A DNA stretch of 64,000 nt from JAGVSR01 sp963742405 (GCA_963742405.1 CAVUMB010000005.1:186001-250000), one strand, 5' to 3'. Counted from the first letter of the stretch, positions 33,163 to 42,911 are shown. Notes: a model not told the origin generated them from the letters alone. Translations and numbers: made by a program.

Positions 33163-34581
33163 ATGCGGTGCGGTACATTGGTCCGATGGGCCAGCGCGGC
33201 GGGGTTGGCCCTGCTTTGTCTAGGCCACTCAGCACAGGCCGACAGTCTCGTCGACATTGTGCATGAAGCGCTGAATACCAATCCGGAACTCGGCGCAATT
33301 CGGTTCAATCGTCGGGCCATCGACAATGAACTCAATGCCGCGCGGGGCCTTAACCTGCCAACTTTTGACGTTCGCGCGGCCACGGGTCAGCATCGCGAGT
33401 ACAGCCGCACCGAACTGGGCGTCGTCGACAGCAATCCTTGGCATGACACGAATGCCGTTGGCACGGTGTTCTCGCAGCGCGTCTTCGATGGCTTTGAAAG
33501 CCGTCACGAGATCGCTCGACAGCGCAATCGAGTTGAATCCGCGCGTTGGCGCGTCAATGACACGGCGAACGCGATCGCCCTGCGAGCTGTCCAGGCCTAT
33601 CTTGAGTGCATCCGCGCCGGTGCCGTCCTGAAAGCCGCCCAGGCCAACCTGTCAGCGCACCAGAATCTCCAAGCCCGCGTTCAACGGCGTGTTGACGGTG
33701 GCATCGCAAATGGCGCCGAGAGAGCAGAGGCCGGTGCCCGCCTGGCCAACGCCAAATCGATCCTCGCGCAAGCTGAGGAGTCGGTACTGAATGCCCAATC
33801 GCTCTTCAAGTCCATCGTCGGCCGTATGCCGGCTCAGCTGTCGGGCGCCCCGCCGGCGCGCGATCTGCCCGACAGCGAAGAGAGTGCCGCAGCAGAGGCG
33901 ATTGAGGCCGCACCGTCTGTCGTCGCCACGCAATTCGACGCGATTGCAGCCGAAGCCGCCGTTGGAACGGCATACTCGCGCTTTAGCCCGAAATTGAATT
34001 TTGAGGTCGCCACCAATCATGGTTGGGGACAGGTCGAAGATAGCGATCGAAACTACGAAGCGACCGCAATGCTGGTGGTGCGCTGGAACCTGTTCAACGG
34101 CGGCATCGACACGGCGCGCATCTGGGAAGCTCGTGCTCGCGCGGCCGAAGCACAGGGGATCAACGCCAATACGGCTCTCATCGTCGAGCGAGAAGCCCGC
34201 ACCTCATGGGCCGCGCTGCGCGCCGCCCGTGTGCGTGTGCCCGAACTGCGCCTGCAGTTCGATCTCCAGCGCCAGCGTCGCGCCGCTTATCTTGAGCAGT
34301 TCGATACCGGACAGCGCCGTCTCCTCGATCTGCTCGATGCACAAAATGAAATCTTCGTCGTGGAGAGCTCTCTGCGGACAGAAGAAGCGATCGGCATTTA
34401 TAGCGGCTATCGACTCCTCGCCACCGCCGGCCGGCTGGTCCCGGGGCTGGGTCTTGAGCTCCCGCCGGAAGCGGCCGTTCCGCCGGCCGCAAACCTCCTT
34501 GAAGGGTGGCGCACGGAAGTCCAGGCTTGGCCGAGCGACCGCTACCACGACCGCGTCGAACCTGAAGCACCGGTGAAGTGA
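33163..34581 (+). CDS. TolC-family outer membrane protein of type I secretion
   Basis: A 472-residue outer-membrane factor. I chose ATG 33163 because it gives a clean signal peptide (MRCGTLVRWASAAGLALLCLGHSAQA) and AGGGGG precedes it. The mature protein starts with SLVDIVHEALNTNPEL, the TolC opening, and continues in helical repeats. VLKAAQANLSAHQNLQARVQRRVDGGIANGAERAEAGARLA and YLEQFDTGQRRLLDLLDAQNEIF are the two diagnostic TolC helices. It would provide the outer-membrane channel for the adhesin. It is followed by hairpin repeats and then the ABC and HlyD genes. Confidence 0.94.
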   Translation: MRCGTLVRWASAAGLALLCLGHSAQADSLVDIVHEALNTNPELGAIRFNRRAIDNELNAARGLNLPTFDVRAATGQHREYSRTELGVVDSNPWHDTNAVGTVFSQRVFDGFESRHEIARQRNRVESARWRVNDTANAIALRAVQAYLECIRAGAVLKAAQANLSAHQNLQARVQRRVDGGIANGAERAEAGARLANAKSILAQAEESVLNAQSLFKSIVGRMPAQLSGAPPARDLPDSEESAAAEAIEAAPSVVATQFDAIAAEAAVGTAYSRFSPKLNFEVATNHGWGQVEDSDRNYEATAMLVVRWNLFNGGIDTARIWEARARAAEAQGINANTALIVEREARTSWAALRAARVRVPELRLQFDLQRQRRAAYLEQFDTGQRRLLDLLDAQNEIFVVESSLRTEEAIGIYSGYRLLATAGRLVPGLGLELPPEAAVPPAANLLEGWRTEVQAWPSDRYHDRVEPEAPVK

Positions 34582-34599
34582 GGTTTACCCCCTGTGTCG

Positions 34600-34740
34600 C
34601 GATCAGCTCCGCGTAGCGGTGTCGCCCCGGACATTTGAGGACTTCCGAGGCGATCAGCTCCGCGTAGCGGTGTCGCCTCGGACATTTGAGCACTACCGAG
34701 GCGGCCGGCTCCGCGTAGCGGTGTCGCCTCGGACATTTAA
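34600..34740. repeat. Three 51-bp hairpin repeats between tolC and the ABC gene
   Basis: Units start near 34600, 34651 and 34702, with period 51. Each contains CTCCGCGTAGCGGTGTCGCC and ends near GGACATTT. In units 2 and 3 an outer stem CCGAGGCG/CGCCTCGG surrounds an inner CCGC-GTA-GCGG stem, so the transcript can fold into two strong successive hairpins; unit 1 keeps the inner stem only. This resembles REP/BIME-type palindromic elements. It could attenuate or stabilise the mRNA between tolC and the transporter. Confidence 0.85.
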
Positions 34741-34758
34741 AAAAGAAAGGCTCTCTAC

Positions 34759-37026
34759 TTGACCGCGGCCGGCGACATGAAACGGCGTCTTGAAGCGGCA
34801 GTCGCTAATCTTGTCGCTGCCGCCCGTATGCCCGCCATACAAGCCGATCGAGAACCAGACGACCTCCTTGCCGCTGCCATTGCCGATGTCGCCCAGCACT
34901 ACGGAAAGCCCAGTGCACCTGTTGCGCTTGTCGCCGGGTTGCCACTGGTACAGGGACGCCTTCCGATTGAACATGCCGGTGAAGCCGCCCGCCGGGCAGG
35001 CCTTGCCGCAGACGTCGGCCCGCTACCCCTTTCCGCCGTTGCAGCACACGATCTTCCCGTCGTCGTACTGATGGAGGAGGGCGGCTGCGATGTGATTTGG
35101 GACCTCGCGACCGATCCCGTGACAGGCGAACCCACCGCAACGTTGAGCCCGGCGGGCCGGCCGGCGGCGCGTGCGACGTTGCCATTGTCGCGTATTTCGC
35201 AATCTCCCACGCACACGGTTCTCCGCCTCAGGCCGGCGTCGGGCATGGACGAGCGCGGCTCCAGCGCAATCGAGCCAACGAACGAGAGTTGGTTTTTGCC
35301 GGCCTTTCGCGACAGCCGCCGCATCTACAGCGAAGCGATCGCTGCCACGCTCGCTCTCAATCTGTTGGCCCTCGCCCTGCCGCTGTTCACGATGAACGTG
35401 TACGATCGCGTTCTCCCCAATGCCGTCGAAGTGACGCTCTGGGCCCTGGCGATCGGCGTCGCGCTTGCGACCGTGTTCGATTTCCTCATCAAGAACTTGC
35501 GCGCGACCTTCGTCGACATCGCGAGCCGCCGCGCCGACGTCCGCCTCTCGAATTTCATCTACGGACGGTTGCTCGGTGCCCGCAGTCCGCAACGGCCCGT
35601 TTCGGCCGGCGTCCGCGCCAATGCTCTGCGCGAATTTGAAACCCTGCGCGAGTTCTTCAATTCGGCCACGCTGACGGCCTTCGGCGACGTTCCGTTCCTG
35701 ATCGTGTTCCTCGGTATGGTTTTTGTGATTGCCGGGCATTTGGGGTGGATTCCGCTCCTCGCCGTTCCCGTCGTCCTCGCAGTCGGATGGGTCACACAAA
35801 AAATTCTGCTCAAGTATTCCGAAGAAAGTTTTCGCGAGGCCGCGCAGAAGAACGCCGTCGTCGTCGAAACCGTTGTTGGCATGGACAGCATCAAGGCGGC
35901 GGGAGCCGAAAGCTGGGCCGCAACGAAGTGGGAACAGGCGGTCAGCGAACAGATCCGCTCCTCACATCAGATCCGGCGCATATCCAATCTGGGCATCAAT
36001 ACGATCTTCGCCCTTCAAACCGGCACTCAGATTGCCATGGTCGTCGCAGGCTTCTACATGGTCGCCGCCGGCAATCTGACGACCGGCGCCCTCATTGCTG
36101 CGACGATGCTGGCCGGACGCGCCCTGCAGCCACTAAGCCAGATCGCCATGCTGATCACGCGTTTGCACCAGACCCGGCTCGCCTACCGTGCCTTGAACGA
36201 CATCGTGTCCCTCGAGCAGGAACGGCCGGATGGCGTGCCGCTCATGACCCGTGTAACGATCACCGGCGCGATAGCGTGCGAAAACCTGACTTATCGTTAC
36301 GATGCCGACGCCCCGGCCTGCCTCGACGGCGTCTCGTTCACCGTGAAGCCCGGTGAGCACGTTGGTCTCGTCGGCGCCATCGGCAGCGGCAAGACCACGC
36401 TTTTGAAAATGATCCACGCCGTCCACCTTCCGACGGCGGGCCGCGTTCTGGTGGATGGCGTTCCAGTCCAACAGATCGATCCGGCCGTGTTGCGCTCGTC
36501 GATCAGCCTCGCCCTGCAAGGTGCCGATCTTTTTCACGGTACGATTCGAAGCAACATTGCACTTGCTTCGCCGGGGGCGCCGGACGAAGAGGTCATCTGG
36601 GCCGCGCGCGCCGCCGGCGCGCTCGACTGGATCGTGCGATTACCCCGCGGCTTCGACACTGCCGTCCGCGAGCGCGGTGCGGGCCTGTCCGGCGGGCAGC
36701 GCCAGTCTGTCGCCCTGGCCCGCGCGCTGTTCCGCCGCCCCCGCGTCGTACTTCTCGATGAGCCGACGAGCGATATGGATTTGGGCACCGAGCAGCATGT
36801 CGTGCAGTCACTCGCCTCGGCGTTGCAAGGTCGCACGCTGATCGCCGTTTCCCACCGTCCCGCCGTTCTGTCGCTGGTCGACCGCCTCATCGTCTTGGAC
36901 GCCGGCCGCATCATGCTCGATGGTCCCAAGGACGACGTGCTTCGTAAACTTGAAGCGGTTACCGCCGAGCGTGTGGCTAGAGCCACAGCTGCAAAGGCCG
37001 CACAGACGAAAGGTGGTGCAGCGTGA
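34759..37026 (+). CDS. Type I secretion ABC transporter (LapB/LssB-like)
   Basis: A 755-residue exporter. The N-terminal ~140 residues correspond to the degenerate C39-like domain of LapB-type transporters; the residues for peptide cleavage are not seen. The membrane domain spans about residues 185-460. The ATPase domain has Walker A GAIGSGKTT near residue 537, signature LSGGQRQSVALARAL near 644 and Walker B VVLLDEPTSDMD near 664, with a switch His in AVSHRPA. The TTG at 34759 has AAAGG at good spacing; an ATG at 34777 is the alternative start. Its stop overlaps the HlyD start by four bases. It would energise export of the giant adhesin. Confidence 0.94.
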   Translation: MTAAGDMKRRLEAAVANLVAAARMPAIQADREPDDLLAAAIADVAQHYGKPSAPVALVAGLPLVQGRLPIEHAGEAARRAGLAADVGPLPLSAVAAHDLPVVVLMEEGGCDVIWDLATDPVTGEPTATLSPAGRPAARATLPLSRISQSPTHTVLRLRPASGMDERGSSAIEPTNESWFLPAFRDSRRIYSEAIAATLALNLLALALPLFTMNVYDRVLPNAVEVTLWALAIGVALATVFDFLIKNLRATFVDIASRRADVRLSNFIYGRLLGARSPQRPVSAGVRANALREFETLREFFNSATLTAFGDVPFLIVFLGMVFVIAGHLGWIPLLAVPVVLAVGWVTQKILLKYSEESFREAAQKNAVVVETVVGMDSIKAAGAESWAATKWEQAVSEQIRSSHQIRRISNLGINTIFALQTGTQIAMVVAGFYMVAAGNLTTGALIAATMLAGRALQPLSQIAMLITRLHQTRLAYRALNDIVSLEQERPDGVPLMTRVTITGAIACENLTYRYDADAPACLDGVSFTVKPGEHVGLVGAIGSGKTTLLKMIHAVHLPTAGRVLVDGVPVQQIDPAVLRSSISLALQGADLFHGTIRSNIALASPGAPDEEVIWAARAAGALDWIVRLPRGFDTAVRERGAGLSGGQRQSVALARALFRRPRVVLLDEPTSDMDLGTEQHVVQSLASALQGRTLIAVSHRPAVLSLVDRLIVLDAGRIMLDGPKDDVLRKLEAVTAERVARATAAKAAQTKGGAA

Positions 37027-38405
37027 GCGGCAGTCCGTTAGCCGGTGCAACGACGGCCGCCGATGCTGCGGCCGCATCCCTCGTAGTCCCGAACCGAACG
37101 CGGCCGATCGGCGTGCCATCCGCCATTAGCGCCGATCTGCTCGCCATGCCGCCGCGGGGCCTTGACCGGCTCATGCTGTCGCTATGCGCCCTCGTGGCTG
37201 TGTTTTTTATATGGGCAGCCTTTGCCCGCATCGAGGAAGTCACGACCGGCAACGGACGCATCATTCCGGCCAGCAAAGTGCAGCTGGTTCAAAATCTCGA
37301 GGGCGGCATCGTAACGGACGTTCTCGTCCGCGAAGGCGCCACTGTCGAGGCTGGCGACACCATCCTGCGCATCGATCCCACTCAGGCCGGCTCCTCTCTC
37401 GGCGAGATCCGCGAAAAGCTGGATGGCTATGCAGCACTTACGGCGCGCCTTGAAGCTGAAGCCAACGGCGCCGATCCTGTCTTTCCGCAAGATTTGCAGA
37501 GCCGGCGGCCCGATCTCGTTAAGGCCGAGGCAGAGAATTATCGCTCACGCAAGGATGGTCTCCAGTCGGCCATCGCCGTCCTCGCGACGCAAGAGCAGCA
37601 GCGCCGCCAGGAGATCGTGGAAATCAAGGATCGCGTCGACACCTTGCGCCGCGCGCTTGATCTGGCAAAAGAGCAGTCCGCGCTGATGCAGCCCCTTGTT
37701 GCCAGCCAATCGGCATCAAGGGCGGAAATGCTGGCCGTCGAAACGCGCGTCAATGAAACCGCAGGCACATTGTCGGCGGCCGAATTATCGCTGCCGCGAC
37801 TTGAGGCGGCCGCTCGCGAGGCCCGCGACCGCATCACCGAAAAGATCTCCACCTTCCGCAATGAAGCGCTTCAGCAAATGTCGACCGCCCGCTTCGAGGC
37901 GGCAGTCCTCAGCGAGCAAGTGAAAGGCAATCAGGATCGCGTCAGTCGCACGACCGTCAAGGCGCCCGTGTCCGGCATTGTCAAAACCGTGCACGTGACG
38001 ACGCCGGGACAAGTTGTCCAGCCGGGTCAGAGCTTGATCGAGATCGTTCCCATGAATGGCAATCTGCTCGTTGAAGCGCGTATCAAGCCCAAGGATATCG
38101 CCTTCCTGCACCCCGGTCAAAAGGCCGTCGTGAAATTATCGGCCTATGACTTCGCCCTTTACGGCGGGCTCGAAGGCGAGGTCGAACACATCGGCGCCGA
38201 CAGCATCACCGACGACAAGGGCGAGACCTACTACCTGATCAACGTGCGCACTACCCACCGCACGCTGGCGCACAAGGGAGATGAACTCCCGATCATCCCC
38301 GGAATGGTCGCCGACGTCGATATTCGAACGGGTGAAAAGACGGTGTTGGGCTATCTCATGAAACCGCTGACGCGCATCCAGCAAAGCGCATTGCGCGAAC
38401 GCTAG
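37023..38405 (+). CDS. HlyD-family type I secretion adaptor
   Basis: A 460-residue membrane fusion protein. A single membrane helix (about residues 52-70, MLSLCALVAVFFIWAAFARIEE) is followed by the lipoyl half-motif IIPASKVQLVQNLEGGIV, a long coiled-coil (about residues 120-310) and the second half VKAPVSGIVKTVHVTTPGQVVQPGQSLIEIVP. The C-terminal beta-barrel includes LHPGQKAVVKLSAYDFALYGGLEGEVE, typical of the HlyD/LapC group. It starts at GTG 37023, overlapping the ABC stop as GTGA. It bridges the ABC transporter and TolC for adhesin export. Confidence 0.95.
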   Translation: MSGSPLAGATTAADAAAASLVVPNRTRPIGVPSAISADLLAMPPRGLDRLMLSLCALVAVFFIWAAFARIEEVTTGNGRIIPASKVQLVQNLEGGIVTDVLVREGATVEAGDTILRIDPTQAGSSLGEIREKLDGYAALTARLEAEANGADPVFPQDLQSRRPDLVKAEAENYRSRKDGLQSAIAVLATQEQQRRQEIVEIKDRVDTLRRALDLAKEQSALMQPLVASQSASRAEMLAVETRVNETAGTLSAAELSLPRLEAAAREARDRITEKISTFRNEALQQMSTARFEAAVLSEQVKGNQDRVSRTTVKAPVSGIVKTVHVTTPGQVVQPGQSLIEIVPMNGNLLVEARIKPKDIAFLHPGQKAVVKLSAYDFALYGGLEGEVEHIGADSITDDKGETYYLINVRTTHRTLAHKGDELPIIPGMVADVDIRTGEKTVLGYLMKPLTRIQQSALRER

Positions 38406-38412
38406 TGCCGGC

Positions 38413-39480
38413 TCAGTTCGAGAATAGCGACAACAATCCATTGCTCTCGGGTGGCGACTTGAAGGGCTCCAAGGCGGCTGCGAGTTCCGCATAGAGTTGC
38501 GGTAGCCATTGCGGCTGGCCGTCTTGCCGCGCCGGCAGGCCCGATTTGCGCAGATCGTTCGGAGCGATGATAAGCTTGATGTTGCGCAACCCGGTCTCCG
38601 CCGCCAGTACGAACAGCTCTTCGGCCGCTTCGTCGCCCACCGCAAGGCAACCAACCGACGCCGCTTTGCCGTGGATCATGATGTCACCACCCAGATCCTT
38701 GCGGCCGTCCTGCACGCCCATCCGCCGGTCAAATGCGTTGGGATAACCGACCCGCAGCGCGACGTGATAGCGACTGTTCGGATTGAGAAAAGTGATACCG
38801 TAAATACCTTCCGGCACCTGCTTGTCTCCCCGGCGCAGCTTGGGACCGGAGGCACCGCTTGCGGCCAGCACGGGATAGCGATGGATAAACGTCCACGATC
38901 CGCCGGCTGGCTTGGCAAAGAGCTCCAGTACTTTTTCATCCTTCAGCGCCACCAGCGCCAATTCGGTCGGCTGCCATGGAGCCTTTGCCGCCACGAACTT
39001 TGCCTGCAGCCTCTCATGCGCCGAGGGACCGATCTGACGAAGCTTGTCGGACAGCGACGCCGACGCGCCAAAACCGGGCGCCGAAGATGCCGACCAAGGC
39101 AGTTTTCCAGTCGCCGCATCCGGCAACCGCACGATGCTTGGCGGTGCCAGTGTGACGGTCGTTTCAGAGGCCCAGGCCGCGGGATCTTCAGCGGCAACTT
39201 CGTCTTCGGCCAGGGCCGTGAACAACTCATCGCTCGCGTTGAGAGACACAAAGCGGAAGCGCACGGTTGGATCGGGCTCAGTGAGCGATGCGAAACCAGG
39301 CTTCAGTTTCGGCTCGGGTAGCGAGGATGTCTGCACCGGGATGGTGCGAATGATGGTCGTGTTTGGCAAGGCTGGCGTTGCCAGTTCGGGCGTGGCCGAC
39401 AGCAGCGTCACGGCCGTGCCGCTGGTCACGGCAGCAGCAGTGCACAAGATGGCGAGCTTGGAGTGATCGCGCAGTGTCAT
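38413..39480 (-). CDS. YkuD/YafK-like L,D-transpeptidase-fold protein
   Basis: A 355-residue exported protein: an N-terminal hydrophobic signal (about residues 8-30) then a linker rich in Pro, Ser and Thr. The catalytic motif is IMIHGKAASVGCLAVGDEA, the HGxxxSxGC signature with Cys near residue 279. The context around it (ITFLNPNSRYHVALRVGYPNAFDRR) is closer to the YafK/DpaA branch, some of whose members cleave rather than form peptidoglycan-protein links, than to classical L,D-transpeptidases. It ends 7 bases from the convergent HlyD stop. It could act on cell-wall crosslinks or on envelope anchoring; which one cannot be told from sequence. Confidence 0.88.
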   Translation of the reverse strand: MTLRDHSKLAILCTAAAVTSGTAVTLLSATPELATPALPNTTIIRTIPVQTSSLPEPKLKPGFASLTEPDPTVRFRFVSLNASDELFTALAEDEVAAEDPAAWASETTVTLAPPSIVRLPDAATGKLPWSASSAPGFGASASLSDKLRQIGPSAHERLQAKFVAAKAPWQPTELALVALKDEKVLELFAKPAGGSWTFIHRYPVLAASGASGPKLRRGDKQVPEGIYGITFLNPNSRYHVALRVGYPNAFDRRMGVQDGRKDLGGDIMIHGKAASVGCLAVGDEAAEELFVLAAETGLRNIKLIIAPNDLRKSGLPARQDGQPQWLPQLYAELAAALEPFKSPPESNGLLSLFSN

Positions 39481-39637
39481 GCGTTGTCCTGGATAGCCCC
39501 GGCAGCCCGGTAGCGGGCCTTACAACGCATGACTGATTTGGATCATCGGCGCGTTGCGCGATGAATGATTTGGTACAAATATCCCGTACCATCATGGCCG
39601 TTAACGGGTGGCGACCGAATAAATTCCGGCGGCCCCC

Positions 39638-40453
39638 TCAGCCACGCGTGCGGCCGCTGATAAACAGCGCTCCGGAGTAACCGCTGCGGATCTCGTAATC
39701 CGACACGCCAATCGGTGTGACTGACAGCGAGGCTAGCCGAGGTGCAAGCGCGTCAGTGATCTGGTCTTCCGTCAAAGAGACGGCTGGAAAACGCCGGTCC
39801 GAAACATCGTAGCCCGATGAACCCGACAGGAAAGCTGCTGCAACTGTCCCGCCTGGTCGCACGGTCGAAGTAAAGGCTGTGACGGCCGCGCTGAATTCCG
39901 CGCGACTCGACGTGATCGATTCAGCGCAAAAAAACATCGTCGCCGCATCATAGGTCTGCCGGGGCAGGTCAAAGATGGATCCGCGGATCAGACGAACGCG
40001 CTGGGCGAGCAGGGGCAAAGGATCATGCGGCAGAAGTGGGTTGGACCGTGCACCCTCAACGCAATGCGCGGCTTTTACCGAACGCCAGAAGTGCAGCCAC
40101 TGCGGCCGCAACGCTGTGCCGCTCAATTCCCGCGCCAGCCAATCGAGGTTCGGCGCGGCATACTCCCACGCCGTCAGCCGCGTTGCGACCGGTAGCGCCG
40201 CCAGAAGCGGAATGAGACTGGGGCCCGTTCCCACATCGATCACGTCGAGGCTACGCGGGCTGGCATCTGCCGCGCCCTTCAGTGCACGGGCGGTAAGGAC
40301 CGTGAGCACATCGTCATCAGGATGCGGTTCGCCGTAGTAGTGTGCGAAGTAGGCTTCAGGATCGAAGGCGTGCCAAGCCGCGTCCTTGTTGGTAAGTAAC
40401 GTGTCCAATGAGAAAATTTTGCTTTTCTCAAGCGCCGCGTTTGTCGTCGTCAT
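39638..40453 (-). CDS. NNMT/PNMT/TEMT-like SAM methyltransferase
   Basis: A 271-residue class I methyltransferase. The SAM-binding motif is LDVIDVGTGPSLIPLLAAL (about residues 70-88), followed by TAWEYAAPNLDWLAREL. The opening DPEAYFAHYYGEPHPDDD and the late TMFFCAESIT and VRPGGTVAAAFLSGSSGY segments resemble the NNMT/PNMT/TEMT family, which methylates small amines, nicotinamide or thioethers in known members. ATG 40453 is chosen over GTG 40465, with GTGGGGA before it. It lies 29 bases after the GGDEF-EAL gene on the same strand, so the two probably form an operon. The substrate is unknown. Confidence 0.85.
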   Translation of the reverse strand: MTTTNAALEKSKIFSLDTLLTNKDAAWHAFDPEAYFAHYYGEPHPDDDVLTVLTARALKGAADASPRSLDVIDVGTGPSLIPLLAALPVATRLTAWEYAAPNLDWLARELSGTALRPQWLHFWRSVKAAHCVEGARSNPLLPHDPLPLLAQRVRLIRGSIFDLPRQTYDAATMFFCAESITSSRAEFSAAVTAFTSTVRPGGTVAAAFLSGSSGYDVSDRRFPAVSLTEDQITDALAPRLASLSVTPIGVSDYEIRSGYSGALFISGRTRG

Positions 40454-40482
40454 GTCATTCCCCACCCGTGTTCAATCGGTGC

Positions 40483-42786
40483 CTACGGCGCAGCGGCGAT
40501 GCGCACAACAGTCTCGTTCGACAAAGCGCGCGGTGCCGGCGTGTAGGAATTGAGGAAGACCTCAAGTGCTTCGCGCGGCATCGGCTTTGCGAAGTAGTAG
40601 CCTTGCATTTCCGAGCAGCCGTACGCGGTCATCGACTGCGCCTCGCTGGCCATCTCGACGCCTTCGGCGACAATCTTCATGCCAAGCCCATTCCCGAGCG
40701 AGACGACCGACTGCACGATGGTTCTGAAGCTTGCCGATTTCGCTAAGCCGCTGACAAACGAGCGGTCGATCTTGATCTTGTCGAACTGAAAATTGCACAG
40801 ATACGCGAGGCTTGAATAACCCGTCCCGAAATCGTCGAGTGCCATGCGGAAACCGAGTTTGCGAATGCCCTCGAGCGCGGCCCGAGTTCGCGCTCCGGCA
40901 TCCATCAGCACCCCTTCCGTGATTTCCAGAACGAACCGCGACGGATCGATCTGGTATTGGGTCACCATGCTGTCCAGGATCGCGACGATATCGGACTGTC
41001 GAAATTGCAGCGGCGAGAGATTGATCGAGACTTCCAGGTCCGGCCACGCATGCCAATCGCGCATGGTTCGCGCCAGGATGCGCTCGCCCAGCACCGGCAT
41101 TAGTCCGGCCTGCTCGGCAATGGGAATGAATACACCCGGCGAGATTTGGCCTCGTTTCGCATGCGACCAGCGAGCCAGCGCTTCGACACCGACAATGGCG
41201 CCCGTATCGCAACTGATGATGGGCTGGTAGGCAACCGTCAGTTCGTCGTTGCTGATGGCGGCTGTCAAATCCACTTCGATGGCGCGGCGCTGTTCCACTT
41301 GCTCGGCCATGTCGGCACTGAACACGATCGACCTGTTGCGGCCCGCGTTCTTTGCCTCGTAGAGTGCGATGTCGGCATGCCGCATCACCTCGTCGACGCT
41401 GCGGCCATGCAGCGGAGCAATCGCGATTCCGACCGAAGCCGTCACCGCAATCGGCTGCCCTTCGAGCTCGATCGGCGACAGTAAGGCGCGCGCGATGCGG
41501 CTCGCCAGAAGCGCCGGCGCATCGGGATCGGCGGACATCCATAGGATAGCGAATTCGTCGCCGCCGTAGCGTGCGATGACATCGCCGGAACGGACGTGCG
41601 CGCGCAGACGAGTGGCAACTTCGCGGATCAGATCGTCCCCGGCCGAGTGCCCCATCGTGTCGTTGACGTCCTTGAACCGGTCGACATCAAGGTAGGCGAC
41701 AATCGCATGCAGTTTGGACCCGGACTGGTCGAGACCGGCGAGTGCGGTTGCAAGATGTTCTGCAAAATGCGCCCGGTTCGGCAGCCCCGAGAGGGCATCG
41801 TGCTTGGCCGCATGCCGTGACCGTTTTTCTTCCAGCGCCAGATGTGTCGATGTGTTGCGCAGGCGCTGCAACATGAGATGCGCAGCAGCCGCGACCGCAA
41901 GAAATCCGATTGCGACCAGCGGGAGAATGACCGTGATGAGTGACCGGCCCGGACGCTCCGTTCTCCAGCCGACTTGCCCCGCAACGAGGCCCTCGTCCGT
42001 CTCGAGCGGCACCGTTATGATGTCCGACTTGTTCATCGGCGTGCGGCCGAACGACAAATCGGCCAGCAGCAGACTGCGGCCCATCTCCTTCAGGTAGTCC
42101 TCGTCAATAAAGTTGACGCTGAGAAGAACGTAAGCTGGGCCGGGCTTTAGCAGTGTCTTGTCGACGTTGGGCAGTATTGTCAGCGCCGCAACGACGGCCG
42201 GCCGTTCGTCAACCGTCAGCAGATGGCCGGCCCACCGGGCACTATCGAGCGGCGACCCGATGCTGCGGTAGTTTTTCTGGTCGGCTCCAAACAGATCGGG
42301 ACGCTGGCGCAGGCTGCGGCCCGGCAAATCGCGCAGTTCCGCGACGACCGGGGCGATGAACTTCTGATAGCGTCCGAAATCGTCCACCGAGCGGCGCGAA
42401 CCGCCGGAATAGAAAAAGATCGGCAGGTTGTTGCCATCGAGAATGGCGATGATGTCGTGGCCGTATGTTTCGCTGAGGAAGATGCCGAATTCACTGTCGA
42501 GAAATTCGGCTGCGGGCGCGCTGCCATGCAGAGCAGCGTAGGCATCGTCCCACCAGGCAACGCTTTTCTGCTCATTGAGTGTACGATGTACGCTTCGGTT
42601 GAGCCCGTTTTGGAAAAGCGCCGTTTCTCGGGCTGTCGCGCTCCCGTTGGCGGTCCATGCCGCGTAAAGAATGACGCACAGAAGAACAATTCCGGCAGCA
42701 GTCAACCCGATTGCGGTCACGTTAATGAGTTGGCGGAGGTCGCGGTCTTTAACGAAATTGTTCTTGGACGATGTCGATGCGGGCAT
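40483..42786 (-). CDS. CHASE4-GGDEF-EAL c-di-GMP enzyme
   Basis: A 767-residue inner-membrane signalling protein. Two membrane helices (about residues 25-45 and 275-300) flank a periplasmic CHASE4-type sensor with HRTLNEQKSVAWWDDAY. The cytoplasmic part has a GGDEF domain with intact ARYGGDEFAILW and an inhibitory I-site RSGD five residues before it, then an EAL domain with VGVEALARW, a DDFGTGYSSL loop and further metal-site residues. Both synthesis and hydrolysis of c-di-GMP are therefore possible. It is the first gene of a run with the methyltransferase and the YkuD protein, facing the adhesin locus. Control of adhesin display is an attractive but unproven role. Confidence 0.94.
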   Translation of the reverse strand: MPASTSSKNNFVKDRDLRQLINVTAIGLTAAGIVLLCVILYAAWTANGSATARETALFQNGLNRSVHRTLNEQKSVAWWDDAYAALHGSAPAAEFLDSEFGIFLSETYGHDIIAILDGNNLPIFFYSGGSRRSVDDFGRYQKFIAPVVAELRDLPGRSLRQRPDLFGADQKNYRSIGSPLDSARWAGHLLTVDERPAVVAALTILPNVDKTLLKPGPAYVLLSVNFIDEDYLKEMGRSLLLADLSFGRTPMNKSDIITVPLETDEGLVAGQVGWRTERPGRSLITVILPLVAIGFLAVAAAAHLMLQRLRNTSTHLALEEKRSRHAAKHDALSGLPNRAHFAEHLATALAGLDQSGSKLHAIVAYLDVDRFKDVNDTMGHSAGDDLIREVATRLRAHVRSGDVIARYGGDEFAILWMSADPDAPALLASRIARALLSPIELEGQPIAVTASVGIAIAPLHGRSVDEVMRHADIALYEAKNAGRNRSIVFSADMAEQVEQRRAIEVDLTAAISNDELTVAYQPIISCDTGAIVGVEALARWSHAKRGQISPGVFIPIAEQAGLMPVLGERILARTMRDWHAWPDLEVSINLSPLQFRQSDIVAILDSMVTQYQIDPSRFVLEITEGVLMDAGARTRAALEGIRKLGFRMALDDFGTGYSSLAYLCNFQFDKIKIDRSFVSGLAKSASFRTIVQSVVSLGNGLGMKIVAEGVEMASEAQSMTAYGCSEMQGYYFAKPMPREALEVFLNSYTPAPRALSNETVVRIAAAP

Positions 42787-42911
42787 GGAGCGGATCCTTG
42801 TTGAGGCCGCAAAATTACAATCTAAAGTTGAATATTATCTTGCTCACAGTCTTGCAAGCAGCGGAGTATACCTTCCCTGCAATGGATAAGTTTATTAATC
42901 ACAACTTGAAA

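Noticed and set aside
34600..34740. Possible CRISPR array in the 51-bp repeats
   Set aside because: Only three contiguous units with no unique spacers; the units are hairpins.
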